Notes: generated by a model from the letters alone, not told the origin. A DNA stretch of 64,000 nucleotides from Sepioteuthis lessoniana (GCA_963585895.1 OY757913.1:107256099-107320098), one strand, 5' to 3'; counted from the first letter of the stretch, positions 21,641-33,361 are shown. Numbers and translations are program-made.

Positions 21641-22139
21641 TATTCCCTTCATATTTTCCTACTTTCACATTTCTATCTCCCAGTCTCTTTATGAATTAAG
21701 TTTTCTTTTTTTTTTGTTGTTACTATTGTCCACTCTCATCAGCAAATACAGCATGATTTGAAAAATAAAATTTCAATTCCAAATGTTTTGCTGTTTTCGC
21801 ATAAAATCTACTGAAATATCTTGCTTAAAACAAAATCAATTTCATGGTGAACAACCGTGGAAATGATTACATTATATTTGTAGATAAAACCCTATCTTCT
21901 TCTTGTATAGAATCTCGGAGATGACAAAATCAACAAATATCGATTTGATAAATTAGATTATTTTGATCAACTTCCAGAACCTGCCTTCAGGTTGAGATAG
22001 CTATATAAAATCAACCTCATCAAATATCGGTGTTCAAACCCGAGTAAGGGCATAGGCAAATAAATAAGCTTTGGAAAAGTCACCTTCTAGCGGTCGACAT
22101 GTCAGTAATAATGTATTGGAACATCACAAGGGTTCTAAC
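21641..22139. other. no recognised feature
   Basis: AT-rich sequence without a recognised repeat or ORF. Confidence 0.4.
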
Positions 22140-22498
22140 AAAACGTTTGGAGAAAAAGCTAGATTGTAAGTACTCATAGATGTTGCGTGCTATTTTGAGC
22201 CAATCTTGGAATCAGCATCTGACAAAACAATTACATGGCCACCTACCTTCAATCAAACTTTCCAAGTAAAACGAAGAATACATATTGAAAACTGCAAGGG
22301 AAGAAAGGACCAATTCATTAGCGACGTTATCTTTTGAATTCCAACACATGGACAGACGAATGTTGAGCGACAGGCAAAAACTTACATTCAACAGCTCTGT
22401 GCGGACACTGGATGAGGTCAAGAGGACTTACCAAGAGCCATAACAGATAGGGATGGATGGCAAGAGAGAGGGGGAGTCAATGGAATCCGTGTTGTCGG
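22140..22498 (+). mobile_element. RTE-type LINE 3' part, degenerate
   Basis: The order of family blocks survives: GGAGAAAAAGCTAGATTGTA, ACATTCAACAGCTCTGTGCG (the QQLC block), then GGATGGCAAGAGAGAG and ATCCGTG. Several stops and frame changes occur, and the (ATG)n terminus is lost or reduced to a GATGGTGATG trace. It is one of the older RTE copies here. Confidence 0.7.
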
Positions 22499-22617
22499 TA
22501 TGTTTTGATGGTGATGCGTGTATTATTCGTTTTTTGAGCGATGAGATCATCGAATTGTAGCAGCTGCCAATCATGAGTACTACGTCTGAGTTTTGTGTAA
22601 AGTACTGCTACTGAGCC

Positions 22618-22895
22618 AATGTCCCGGGACATTGGCCCAGCGGTTAGAGTGTTCGCCAATGGCCCGGGAGACCTGGGTTCAATCCCAGGTCGAGTCATAC
22701 TAAAGACTTTAAAAATGGAACTTGATACCACCTTGCTTAACACTCAGCATTATAAGGTACGGTTCAAGGGTAAAGTGGAGCAATCCAGGGAATGGAGTAG
22801 CGCCCTCCCCTACACCTTGGTGTAGTAGCTATCGAAAAGGGAGCCTTCGGGTCACCCTCGACTATGGTCGCTAACTTTACTTTACTTACTGCTAC
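22618..22895 (+). mobile_element. SINE-2, full length
   Basis: Head GGACATTGGCCCAGCGGTTA with T-stem CCTGGGTTCAATCCCAGG intact, then the body, ending CTAACTTTACTTTACTTACT. Confidence 0.85.
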
Positions 22896-22989
22896 TGACA
22901 AACTGCATAAACAGTTCACGTTCCAAACATCATAGTATCAATTTGTTCCCGGAATTGAAATCGCTTCATCATTAAGTCGTAGCATTCGC

Positions 22990-23370
22990 TGACTGCATTC
23001 CCAGTAGAGGGCGGTAAAAAAAGCTAACCTTCGTACGACCCTAACTACATCTAGAGGTGAGGGTTAACTTCTGGAGCTTTGAGGAGTGTGGAGTTATTCC
23101 ATCCTTGTTATTACTTCCAGGTCCACTCTGCCCTTAGCCCTAGTACCTATTAGGGTCCCATCAATGAATCAAATTGATAAAGAAGAGGATATCTGTTTAA
23201 AATTATTGTGGATATATATTTCTATTCCGCATATGATTGTCAAACTGGCTCGGGCATTAAATAACAATACATTTTTACACGCAGTGGTAGCACCTTTTTT
23301 GAGTCCCATCTATAGTTCAAATCTATGGACTATAATTGTTAAATTGACTTCGGCATGAAGTAACCCGATA
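22990..23370 (+). mobile_element. diverged RPT-A head and body
   Basis: TTCTGGAGCTTTGAGGAGTG, CTTCCAGGTCCACTCTGCCC and ATTAGGGTCCCATCAATG are the forward head. Two GGCATTAAATAAC-like tail traces lie at about 23,250 and 23,352. Confidence 0.55.
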
Positions 23371-23554
23371 ACTTTAAAGCGACCAAGTAAACATAAGTGT
23401 TACGTTACTGGTCTTGTCGAAAGTCGTAACGCACACAAATACAAAGCTACTCCGTTGTTTCTTTACATACGAAAGTTCATTACCGTCTGCAACATTTCAA
23501 CTTAGTCATCAACGAACGAGAGAAATAGATTGAAAGAATTACTTGCGTCACATA

Positions 23555-24166
23555 TGTTGTATAGTCACCATCATAAACATACATATATACACATATACAT
23601 CCAGAATACATATTGACGCAATGATAAAGAGGAGCGAAGACTTCTTTAAAAAATTATACCTCTCACTTTATTTGTAAGGTTTGTGTGTGAGAGGGAGTTG
23701 GAGACTGAACAGAACTGCAATATATTGACCCCTACTCTTATGGCCATCAGCGTTGTGTCTTTCTCGTTCTCCAGGGCTGCTCAACCGGAGGCCTGCTGGC
23801 CCACTCCGCTGGGTGCTGCTCTCTCTACCGCATCTTGTCACCAACGGGTCTGGTCTCCAAAACTGACTTCCTGTCTTCACCGAGTTATATAATAGTTCAA
23901 TCGTCCACTCAATATCTCCCCATAACTGGCCATCGGAAATATGTCACTTCCACTGTCTTTGGAATGGCATGTTTGACTGTCATCGTGCGGAAATAACTGT
24001 CATGCAGTTCACAGGTCACTCTCTTCCGGTGCATCAGTCTATGACTGTACCGCGGGATTTTACCTTGTCCCATATTGTCAGCCAAGCCCGCGTACGCCAA
24101 TGGAATATGCAACTTCCGCGTCTTTGGAATGGCATGTTTGGCCAGGTCGAAGGTCAATACACAACA
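23555..24166 (-). mobile_element. solo LTR-alpha, 612 bp, TSD CATA
   Basis: Begins TGTTGTATAGTCACC and ends GGTCAATACACAACA, with CATA immediately on both sides (23,551-23,554 and 24,167-24,170). The family marker TATATTGACCC and a decayed polyadenylation segment are on the reverse strand. An internal duplication is visible: TCTTTGGAATGGCATGTTTG occurs at about 23,958 and 24,121. That explains the extra length compared with the 431-548-bp copies. Confidence 0.85.
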
Positions 24167-24326
24167 CATAGACAAACAGTGGGAATTATTTGGTCGCAGA
24201 TGAAACAAATTACCCACGGCATTCATTCACCCCTTCAGAAAAATGACCAGACTAATTTATCGACTGTCTTCGACCAAATTCCCTGACTCAAATCATCTTT
24301 TTTATATAAATTACAAATTATCTCAT

Positions 24327-24590
24327 TAACTAATGATGATGAGAACACGTGTCATTAAAACCTTTCCAATGTTACGCCATCACATAATTCTCAGCTTACG
24401 AAATATTTTTCTTTCAACATCATGTCTACAACCGTGGTTTCAAAACAAATATTTGATATGTCGTCCTAGCTGATTTCCAAAACAACTTGTCAATTCCATA
24501 TCCTCCTATTCGTACGACAAGTGCACCTAGAAGCGACTCAGATTCAGTTGGAAGTTTTTAGCTTACTCACAATTTATTACTCCAAATAAA
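24327..24590 (+). repeat. RPT-C dispersed repeat, copy 2
   Basis: Colinear with 2,717-2,960; see that entry for the shared blocks. Confidence 0.5.
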
Positions 24591-24620
24591 ACCATTAACT
24601 AATAAAAGTGATTTTCCTCC

Positions 24621-25290
24621 TTAATAGTATTACAACCCAAACAGGATGTACATTCTATCAAACTAACCGATCCACTAACCGAAATTGAGTAAAAACGCGG
24701 AATACCATTTTGAAAAACGTGTAGCACATGTTGTCAATGAAAAGTAAAGAGAAATAACTAGATTCAATTTGGATGTAAGTTTCATGAGACTGTCTCTGGT
24801 TTAAAGGTAGTTTTATCTAATCGGAAACCTTATTTATCAATCAACCCGTGCAAATATATGTTGATTTTCAATGCAGCTATACCGTTACTTTATATCAGAT
24901 TGGCGCAGTATAATTCTATCTTCTCTATTTGTAATGAAAGGGGATGCAAAAAAAATTCAAACACTTTTATTCCTGAGTTTTTTCATTTAAAACTAGATGA
25001 TAATAGTTAGAAATTTAAATTAATTTCATCAATATCTATAGAATAAACGGCTGCTAATATTTAATCTACGACGGACGATAGATGAAAGCTCATATTTACG
25101 ACCATGGAGAGATGATTTGTTTTATTTGCTTAACGACACATCAAACCATTATGGGTTATCTAATGTAAAAATTTGATTAATATGTCAATGATTATAGTCA
25201 TGACTATTATTATTTTCAAAATTTCGTTTCTCCAATACTAATCATTCGCACTTAGTTTTGTAATTTCAATGATTTCAATTTATTATATGG
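24621..25290. other. no recognised feature
   Basis: A weak reverse RPT-A/SINE-4 tail trace (ACGACACATCAAACCATTAT) lies near 25,132-25,160. Nothing else was recognised. Confidence 0.4.
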
Positions 25291-25292
25291 CG

Positions 25293-25492
25293 GGAAGTAC
25301 TCGTGGCGCGGGGGCTAAAGCAGTGGACAGTGATTTCGAGATCCAGTTGCATGATCACGTTCACTTTAGAACTAATAGTCTATGGACCTCTTTATCTACC
25401 CACATATGTGGGTTAAGTCATATCATAGTAGTTCTTATACAAAGATGGCTTTCGCATTATATAACCCACAAAGGTTGATATGTCATTAAAGA
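25293..25492 (+). mobile_element. SINE-4, forward strand
   Basis: Head ACTCGTGGCGCGGGGGCTAA with a degraded B-box ATTTCGAGATCC. The tail hairpin is CGCATTATATAACCCACAAA..GATATGTC. Confidence 0.7.
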
Positions 25493-25524
25493 TAAGTATA
25501 TAGCTTCAAGTAACAAATAATAAT

Positions 25525-26737
25525 AAGCAGAAAAAAATTAATCCCCTTATGAATATGGATGACATCAAGTTATTTTTAAACCAAAAAAAAAGAACAGGAA
25601 AATCTGATACAAACCATAAGTATATATAATCAAGATATAGAAATGGAATCTGACATTGAAAAATGTTTCATGCTGATAATGAAAGGTGACAAAAGAGAGA
25701 GAAAAAAACAGAAAGAATATAACTGTTAAATCAGAAAATCACTTGAACACTTAAAGAGAAGGAAACTGAAAAGTATATTGGTATATTAGAAATGAACACC
25801 ATCAAACGATCAGGGATGAAAGAAAAATAATCTAAGAATACCACAGAAGAACGAGAAAATATCCCGAAATTAAGCTCTGCAGCAGAAAGTTCATCAAAAT
25901 GATTAACACCAGGACAGTCCTCCTTGTAAGATACTCAGGACCATTCTTAAACTGGACAAAGGGGATCTCAAGCAAAAAGACCTAAAGAAAAGAAAATTGA
26001 TGATCATACACAAGAACATATACTTGAGAGAGGATATTGACAGACACTATGTATCAAGAAAAGAAGGAGGAAGAGGACTCGTCAGCAATGGGGATTGTTT
26101 ACTTATATCAATGCAAGAACTACGATAAACAAAGACAGATTAATTACTGCAGAAAATAACAGGAATATAAAAACTAACAGAAGGACAGCAAAAACTAGGA
26201 AATAGAAATGGGAAGAAACATAACTTTGGGAATATTTCAAGCGATGAACTGGCAGGACTACACATGGAAGGATCTAGATATGGATAAGAAAAGGAAACCT
26301 CAAGAGAGAAACTGAATCTCTTCCGTTAGTAATACAAAACAAAGCCATAAGGACCAACTTTATTAAAAATAAAATCAATATTACGCCATGGAATAGCAAA
26401 TATACATTATGTGGAAAAAGAGATTAAACGGTTGAAAACATAATAAGCAAATGCAACAAACTAGCACAAAACGACTACAAGAGTACACAGAAATGGGTGG
26501 GATAAGTGATCTACTGGGAATTGTTCAAGAAAGTATAATTTGACCTTATGACCAAATAGTATGTGCATAAACCAGAATCTCTCCGAGAAAATGAGATACA
26601 AAAAATTCTCTGGAATTTTTTGGATACAAACTGATCACCTAATCTCGGTCAAAAGACCGGACATTGTTTTAATTAACAAAAAAAAAAAGAAAAGAAAAGA
26701 AAAAAGAGAACTTACCGTCGAATGGATTTTGTGAAAA
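25525..26737 (+). mobile_element. R2-like LINE, reverse transcriptase core onward, part 1
   Basis: Across several frames it encodes a degraded but recognisable LINE polyprotein. It opens at the reverse-transcriptase active site (MDDIKLF, about 25,553). A KYIGILE-type block lies at about 25,775, KTKKRRR-type decay near 26,060, and RKGNLKRETESL at about 26,290. A TDHLISVKRPD-like block lies just before 26,690. Proteins with this ending are usually labelled R2-type LINEs; I recognise the family from memory. Many stops and indels make it dead. LTR-alpha interrupts it at 26,738. Confidence 0.75.
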
Positions 26738-27207
26738 TGTTATAAAACATATGACATGGATTTCCGGTTCGTTCCTAGTGACCCCGTGTGCTTTGACAAG
26801 CTGTCAGTTTGTGATTAGTAAACAAGGGGATGACAGCGAGTCATAGCAGTCAGGTCCAACAGGTGTGTAACCGGAAAAGATCATGTGATAACCACGCGGT
26901 CAGATTTAAACAGACTGCAGAGAATGGAGAGTCGAGCCAGAGAAACGCTGCCGATCAGAGGCGTCTCGGACCTCTCTAACGACACGGCTTGCAAGGGGGT
27001 GCAAGCGTTGGCACCCCCTGGCTCCTGGTAGAATATATGGGACAAGAAGTCCCCTCTCTGAGTTTATGTCTCTCCATCTATCTCTCAAACTAATAATAAA
27101 CAGTGGGCCCTTTTCGAGAATAAAATGAGAGATATATTTTTATAAAGAAGTGTTTCGTTCGTTCATTATCGTAATGTTCTTGGTTGGGTCTATGAGACTC
27201 TACAACA
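26738..27207 (+). mobile_element. solo LTR-alpha relative, 470 bp, TSD AAAA
   Basis: Begins TGTTATAAAACATATGAC and ends GACTCTACAACA, flanked by AAAA at 26,734-26,737 and 27,208-27,211. Its 3' region (GAGAATAAAATGAGAGATAT, TTTATAAAGAAGTG, TTCGTTCGTTCATTATCG) matches the other LTR-alpha copies. AATAAA there is a plausible polyadenylation signal. The 5' two-thirds (GGTTCGTTCCTAGTGACCCC) differ, so it is a separate subfamily. Confidence 0.85.
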
Positions 27208-27211
27208 AAAA

Positions 27212-27437
27212 TAAAACGAAGCAAAAAGATAAACAAATATTTGAACCTTACAAGAGAAGTAAAAAAAAAAACAGTGAAACATGAAGGTGATGGTTAAAGC
27301 AATTTTATAAATGCATTTGGAAGAAAGACTTGAAGAATTTGAAATCAGAGGAAAAATAGAGGCCATCCAGACTACAGCATAGTTGAGATCACGAAGAATA
27401 CTCCTAAGAGTTTTAAGAACTGAAAGACAATTACAAA
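27212..27437 (+). mobile_element. R2-like LINE, part 2, beyond the LTR
   Basis: The LINE resumes directly after the LTR duplication. The typical C-terminal order follows: a KKDKQIFE-like block, then the equivalent of ETIQTTALLR..ARILRRVLET (GAGGCCATCCAGACTACAGC at about 27,359). The joined order matches the uninterrupted family. Confidence 0.75.
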
Positions 27438-27523
27438 TTCGGTACGGATCCGACTATGGAAGACCAGATAAGGAGAACAAATAATTGGATTTATAAAACC
27501 AATAATCCAACCTTGATTGCCCT

Positions 27524-27825
27524 TCGGGGCCCGTGGCGCAGCGGATAGAGGCGTTGAGTCTATCCGGTTCCAGGTGAGCATTGTCAGAAGATAGCAGTTT
27601 CAATTCCAACTCAAGCCGGCCAGATGGTTTCTTGGTCAAAACGTGGTGCGATAGACAACAACTATGGAAGGCAGTAATTACTGGGAATACAGTTATGAGA
27701 CTCAGCATTCCTATCCGAGGTCGCGATTAATCACCTAAAGACGGACAGAGGTGAAATTTGGCCGAAACGTAGTGAGAAAAACAACAAAAAACTACCAAGA
27801 TGAGGACAAAAGTCCGCAATAAAAT
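27524..27825 (+). mobile_element. SINE-6, tRNA-like head with palindrome-forming tail
   Basis: GGGGCCCGTGGCGCAGCGGATAGAGGC resembles a tRNA 5' half. A B-box-like GTTTCAATTCCAAC follows, further downstream than usual. The 3' end is AAAACTACCAAGATGAGGAC then AAAAGTCCGCAAT. The same tail occurs twice, inverted, at 33.44-33.54 kb. Confidence 0.55.
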
Positions 27826-27835
27826 TAATACTCTT

Positions 27836-28150
27836 TGGTGACTCCGTATTCCCGAATACCCTAACTTTAGTTGAGCCTCACCATCAAATTGTTTAGTGTC
27901 ATATCAATGAAGCTCATTGGCGATATCTTTGGCCCCTGTGGAGATGCGATCAGTATATTCCACAGCCCTCGTAAGGAAATATAGCTTCAATTAACCATTC
28001 TTAATACAAATAAATATGTACACGATTATATGGTTCCAAGTAAATGAAGCTATTATTTAGTTCCAAGTTCCTTGGTGACCATTTAGCCAAAAGTAGCCGT
28101 TCTTGATATTCTTAGACACATGTGTATAGTTTCAAATTTTCCTATCTAAT
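27836..28150 (-). mobile_element. RPT-A head and body variant, reverse strand
   Basis: GAGCCTCACCATCAAATTGT, TTTAGTGTCATATC and ATTCCACAGCCC form the reverse head. It continues into subrepeats with ATATGGTTCCAAGTAA. Confidence 0.65.
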
Positions 28151-28164
28151 ACTATTTTTCTCAG

Positions 28165-28325
28165 GGGGAAACAGATACATCTGTATATCTAAAATTATCC
28201 CAGGTATGGGCAACTATTTTCACAGCCTGGGCTCTTCTGCAACAACTAAAAGTTAGGAAGAAAGAAAAGTCTGAATTCAAACCAGCAGTGTTTAAACCAT
28301 TGACCTTGTGCCACATGGTATTTGT
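28165..28325 (+). mobile_element. SINE-1 3' half, diverged
   Basis: ATCCCAGGTATGGGCAACTA, AAGTCTGAATTCAAACC and CATTGACCTTGTGCCACAT follow the SINE-1 body order without the tRNA-like head. Confidence 0.5.
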
Positions 28326-28532
28326 GTCGGAGAAATTGGGCAAATACATTGATATGTAAATTACAATATCTATGTATACGTATATTTTTGTACGTCTAAA
28401 ACTTTTCAAAGACCGTACATTCTACGCAGAAGTGTCAGGGCACACAGATATTCTGATCTGACGCAGAAGTGACGGACCGTATGTAAATTATCAATACTTG
28501 AATAGACACATCCTTTTTACGGTTACGATGCG

Positions 28533-28533
28533 A

Positions 28534-28586
<53 letters not shown>
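28533..28586. repeat. (TA)n microsatellite
   Basis: ~26 TA units. Confidence 0.95.
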
Positions 28587-28588
<2 letters not shown>

Positions 28589-29205
28589 CGCAGATAATGA
28601 TTGTCGTGTAAACACGGAATGAAACCAGTAGTCGCAGATAAACATCCATGCTATTAAATATATATAAAATGAATATCTATTTATTATATATTCTTATCTA
28701 ATACTAATAACTTACACAAAATTAAGGATTTTTAAGTACTTGAATCTTCCTTCTGGTTTCAAGTAACGAGTAATGAAAATCCTTTGCAAATAGATTTAGG
28801 AATTAAAAGCAATTTGGATTTTATAATGGCATTGTTGTCAAATCACTAAATTACGACAATTCAGAAGAGGATGTATTAGATTTATGAGAAAGTCGGTAGG
28901 TAACCTCTTCGTTACTTGAGGATTAGCTAAATCTCAAATTGCTTTATTTAGAAATTGCGTTAGAAATTATTGGCCAACTGCAAAAAGGAATTTCGGAATT
29001 GTGCTAAGATTGCAGTAAGTTGTGTGAATGTCATATGGTAAGCTGGTTGCATCTTCACCTGAAATGTGTTCCAATGGGAGAATTAAAGATCGTGATGAGC
29101 TCATTAATTCAGTCGGAAAAGACGATAGGAATATACGAAGGTGAACAAAAATCATATCCTAATATTCGATTTATCTTACGAATATTCATCACATAATTGC
29201 ATTCT
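28587..29205. other. no recognised feature
   Basis: No repeat partner and no convincing ORF. Confidence 0.4.
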
Positions 29206-29246
29206 GTCACATCTATCTATCTATCTATCTATTTCCTAGAAATAAG

Positions 29247-29538
29247 TGCCCGTGGTGTAATGGTTATCGTTGTAGGAAATGGACCCGGCGACTCGAGTTC
29301 AAATCCTAGACGAGAATGATTGCATTTCACATAGCACTGAATACCCTTGGGAAAGGTATGAATCCAATTATTCTCCCTCCAGCTATGGGTAAATAGTAGG
29401 ATGGACAGGGTTCTTCAGCCTTGGTGAGGTAACTAGTCTAGGAGAAGGAAAACTCTGAATTCAAACCTGTTAAACTCCGCTTAAAAATTAACCTTGTGTC
29501 ATATCCTGCCCGAGCGGAGGGGTTGGTAAATAGGATCA
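29247..29538 (+). mobile_element. SINE-1, full length, 12-bp TSD
   Basis: A-box TGGTGTAATGG and B-box GAGTTCAAATCC are intact. It ends CCCGAGCGGAGGGGTTGG then TAAATAGGATCA. It is flanked by CCTAGAAATAAG at 29,235-29,246 and 29,539-29,550, which fixes both ends and shows insertion by target-primed reverse transcription. It sits just after a (TATC)n tract. Confidence 0.92.
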
Positions 29539-29829
29539 CCTAGAAATAAGTCAACTTCAAACAAGATTTTTTAAAGTCAATTTTCTTCTAAATACATAAT
29601 TCCAGGATTTGATTATTTCAAATGCAATGTCAAAACGATATTTTTTTACGAATAATTTATTACCAAAACTGTATTAAAAATCTCTTTCAAAAATGTGATT
29701 ATGTAACAGTTGAAAATTAAGTACATTCCATATATAATTTTAACTTAATTTTTGGTAACGGAATTAATGAAATTTTATTTGATTTTTTTTTCAGCTTTTT
29801 AATATATATGTGAACATATATATGAATTT

Positions 29830-29953
29830 ACTTATCACTATCTATCTATCTATCAATCTATCTCTGTACGTATAAATCGATTAAATTCTGTTCCGATCTA
29901 TCTATCTGTTCGTATCAATCTATCAAATTCTCTTCAGATCTATCTATCTATCC
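29830..29953. repeat. degenerate (TATC)n field
   Basis: TATC repeats broken by near-duplicate segments (TTAAATTCTGTTCCGATC / CAAATTCTCTTCAGATC). This suggests a higher-order unit of ~50 bp. Confidence 0.8.
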
Positions 29954-29965
29954 ATCATAATTCAC

Positions 29966-30006
29966 TATGCTTTTGCTTAGATGTGGCACAAGGTCATAAG
30001 AATGGA
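29966..30006 (-). mobile_element. SINE-3 3' end, reverse strand, left of inserted SINE-1
   Basis: TTTTGCTTAGATGTGGCACAAGG is the reverse SINE-3 3' segment. The head resumes at 30,305. Confidence 0.75.
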
Positions 30007-30292
30007 GGTGCCCGTGGCGTAATGGTTATCGTCCTAGGAAATGGACATGGCGACACGAGTTCAAATCCTGAACGAGACTGCATTTCACTTAGCACAATTA
30101 CCTTTGGGAAAGGTATTTATCCAATTATTCTCCCTCCAGCTATGGGTAAATAGTAGGGCAGACTATGTTCTTCAGCCTTGGTGAGGCAACTAGTCTAGGA
30201 GAAGGAAAACTCTGAATTTAAACCTGTTAAATTCCGCTTAAAAAGTGACCTTGTGTCATATCCTGCTCGAGAGGAGCGGGTTGGTAAATATG
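30007..30292 (+). mobile_element. SINE-1 inserted in SINE-3, 12-bp TSD
   Basis: Full-length family body from GGTGCCCGTGGCGTAATGG to GGGTTGGTAAATATG. CATAAGAATGGA lies at 29,995-30,006 and again at 30,293-30,304. SINE-1 is therefore younger than this SINE-3 copy. Confidence 0.93.
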
Positions 30293-30304
30293 CATAAGAA
30301 TGGA

Positions 30305-30380
30305 GACATCCAATGAAACTCGAACTCCCACGTGAAGATTTGCTTGACAAACTTGCTAACCATTACACCACTTGAGGTGC
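30305..30380 (-). mobile_element. SINE-3 head, reverse strand, right of inserted SINE-1
   Basis: AATGAAACTCGAACTCCCAC (reverse B-box) and GCTAACCATTACACCACTTG (reverse A-box). Confidence 0.75.
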
Positions 30381-30383
30381 GTT

Positions 30384-30708
30384 TTCTATCTATCTATCTA
30401 TCTATCTATCTCAATCTTTTTGTATCTAAGCTTCCGATTTTTTAAAGGAAAAATTGTCATAATATCATAAGAGCAGATTATCGTGAAGTAATTTGTAGTT
30501 CTTAATGTACCTCTTGAATAAAAAAAACTCTCTTTATATCTTGTCATAGAAACTTAAAATCTATTATTTTAATTTCCTCGTATCTATCTATCTATCTATC
30601 TATCTAAACTTGTTCAAATCGGTAAATCTATATCATTCAGATAATATCTATCTCATTTAGTTCATGTCTGTGTAACTCGTTCTATTCATATCTATCTATC
30701 TATCTATC
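30384..30708. repeat. (TATC)n tracts
   Basis: TATC runs at about 30,384-30,412, 30,583-30,607 and 30,690-30,708 with unrelated AT-rich spacers. Confidence 0.85.
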
Positions 30709-30987
30709 TGTAGGGTATCACCTACCTTTTCAGCATTATGAACTGTTCCATTTGCCATATATGGCAGTAGCGGAGATAAGTCTGGGAAGAATAAGCCTAC
30801 AAGTCAGACCAGAAGAGCCGTTCCTATTGTTGAAGAATATCATTACTCTATCACTAATCCTATGTTCTTATTACTAACAGTCTCTCTCTTGTAAATACTC
30901 TTTCCTGTAAATATAACTACTTTTCCTCACATATCGTGGTTTTTCTTATTATTACTACTACTTGTGTTTACTAACCAGAACACAACA
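30709..30987 (+). mobile_element. solo LTR-beta, 279 bp, in a TATC repeat
   Basis: Begins TGTAGGGTATCACC and ends ACCAGAACACAACA. Flanks are CTATC (30,704-30,708) and CGATC (30,988-30,992), a 5-bp duplication with one change. TATC repeats continue on both sides. It is colinear with the copy at 17.6 kb, with a few small indels. Confidence 0.85.
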
Positions 30988-31013
30988 CGATCTATCTATC
31001 TATCTATCTATCA

Positions 31014-31884
31014 ACATAATACGTACGTGACTGTTGCTATCAGCGGTCCATCTATTCTCTCCGGCAGATTGACCTCTCTTCACGCTGTGTTTATTTTTTA
31101 AAAAAGACACCCTCTGGTTTTAGAGGAAACTGTAAAAACTAAGTGTGAGGTCCATAAAAAAAAAAACAACGACTCAGAGATAAGGGATCATCGTGTGTAA
31201 TATTTCGTTTTTCGGATTAGATCGATAACCCGGCGAATAAACATGGTTGCTAGTCAATTCTCTCTTCCTCAGGCTGTCTAACTGCGTCTCACTACTGTTC
31301 TCTCGATCTGAACTCTGTCGGAGATTTCCCTTGAACAGCTAATTGTCCTACTTTCTATGCTGAATATTTTGGATTTTGACTTCCAGAAAAGAAGCACAAG
31401 GTTGTGAAAGTGCAGCACCAAAATAGATCCATCTGACTTCTTTTTCTATAGACTGAAAATTCTTCTAAACGGTTGGATATGAGGACGTGGAGGACTCTAA
31501 GATAAATGCGACGGTGCAGCTTTCCACCATATCAAAAGAGAAGTTTTAAAGGTACTTCGACTAAAGATAGACTCTTTGGAATTGGTGCAATAAGTGCCAA
31601 TAGAACTACTGAGGAGTAAATAGTGTTCATTTCTCTTTTGAGTAATACGGGTTCAGTTGCGATAATTTTGGGATATACTTCGGATAACTATATAAAGAAT
31701 AATACTAATTTTTCTCCTCGCATCACAGCATATTTCTATTCCATCTTTGGGGACATTAAAATGTTAGGATAAAAGCAAAAATATACCTAAAAAAGATGCG
31801 ACAGGCAAACCAGTCGAACATCAATATCTGTCTAGTTGTCTCTGATTCTGTCAATACGTTCTTCCTCAGTCTATTTCTTCTCTA
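31014..31884. other. no recognised feature
   Basis: Higher-complexity sequence than its surroundings, with no repeated partner in the window and no ORF above ~60 codons. It is a candidate for single-copy DNA. Confidence 0.4.
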
Positions 31885-31887
31885 TCT

Positions 31888-32116
31888 TTTATATATATAT
31901 ATATATTTACATTTCAATTTCATCAAACTCACCCACTGAAATGTCAACTTCTCTCTAAGCCACCCATGAAACTATCAACATTCTTTATAGCACCAACCTA
32001 AATATATATATATTTATGTATATATATATATATATAAATGTGTGTGTGTGTGCGTGTGTGAGTGTGTGTGTGTGTGTGTATGCGCACGCGTGTGTGTGTG
32101 TGTGTGAGTGCGTGTT
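31888..32116. repeat. (TA)n and (TG)n microsatellites
   Basis: TA at about 31,890-31,908 and 32,017-32,037; TG with variants at about 32,040-32,115. Confidence 0.9.
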
Positions 32117-32308
32117 AAGAGGGAGAGTGAGAAAGAGAGATAGATTGAGAGGGAGAGCAAGAAAAACAGAGTTAGAAAAGGATAACATCGTATGATGATC
32201 GTCGCACTTCTTATCTGGCTCAATTTGTTCTAAGCTACCACAATGTATATGTCCGTACACACCCAGACATATATATTTACACATGCCCATACTCACTCAT
32301 CAACAACC

Positions 32309-32346
32309 ATACATACATACATACATACATACATAAGCGTCGATGT

Positions 32347-32380
<34 letters not shown>
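32309..32380. repeat. (CATA)n and (TA)n microsatellites
   Basis: CATA run at about 32,310-32,334 and TA tract at 32,350-32,380. Confidence 0.9.
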
Positions 32381-32383
<3 letters not shown>

Positions 32384-33361
32384 AGTGTGTACGTGTGAAA
32401 GTTTGTGGACGTAGTGCATGAAATAAAGTCATAGCTTGTTAAAATAAAAAGTAACTAATTTGAATATAAATATGCGTATATGTATGTATGTATGTATGTC
32501 TTGAGAGAGAAAGAGAAAGTCTGACTGAGAGAGGGAGAGAGCCAGAAGAAAGAGGGAGGGAACGAATTGAAAAAGAATAAAGATTTGTATGATTATCTAC
32601 GTATTTATTTATCATGCTGTATTTTGTACCCGGCTCGTGTTTCCAATTTCAGTCCCGGGCAAAAATTTTGACAGTTTTGACGTGGCGGTTAATAAGAATC
32701 GAATCGAAGAAATATAACACAAATGCAAAATTGGAAATTTCCCCTTCCCACCTCGAACAAAAAAAAAAAAAAATTGTTGGACATTCACACCAGAACGCGA
32801 AGTCGTCTTTTCCCCTTCCGTCTTTGCAGGACAACACAGCAAAGAGTTTGATTTGTACGAACTTCACTGTCCATTGATCTGTAAAACGCGCTCCAATTTT
32901 TGATGACCCAACCCCATCTCCAGAACGTCAGTCAGTCCCATCATATTCTATACTGTTTGCTTTTGTTATCCAGAGTCAATATTTCAGGATGAGGATTTTT
33001 CTTTTTCTTTTTTTAGTTTTCTTGTTTTTTATGTTTTTTTTAAGTCTTTCATTGGAATTTTTTTCAGCAAACAATGAAATAATTTCTTCTTAGTGTACTT
33101 TTGTTTTTTGTATTATTTTTGTTGGGGGTCCTTTTCTTTTTGAGAAGAAAAAATTAACACAATTTATTTCGAGAAATGATGTGTACGGAAAAAAATCAAA
33201 TCGCATAATAAAAATATAAAATATGCCACTTTATATATACATATATATCTAATATCATATATTTATATATATATATATGCAAAGAAGAAAAATACATTTA
33301 AATATATATAGTGTAGAGGTTTATGGTTATCACTAGCTCACTTGGTGAGTTGACTGTGGAC
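32381..33361. other. low-complexity AT-rich stretch, no gene recognised
   Basis: Overlapping 60-90-codon open frames near 32,612-32,877 run on both strands through an A-run. No domain is recognisable and I do not call them genes. Confidence 0.4.

Noticed and set aside
21086-21761. Several overlapping 60-80-codon frames rich in Ile/Tyr and Ser/Leu
   Set aside because: These translate (TA)n, (TC)n and TATC microsatellites in multiple frames.
26738-27207. Origin or island-type integration event
   Set aside because: Nothing prokaryotic is present; the 470-bp insert is a solo LTR with a 4-bp duplication.
32612-32877. Overlapping 72-87-codon frames on both strands
   Set aside because: They cross an A-run and have no recognisable motif.
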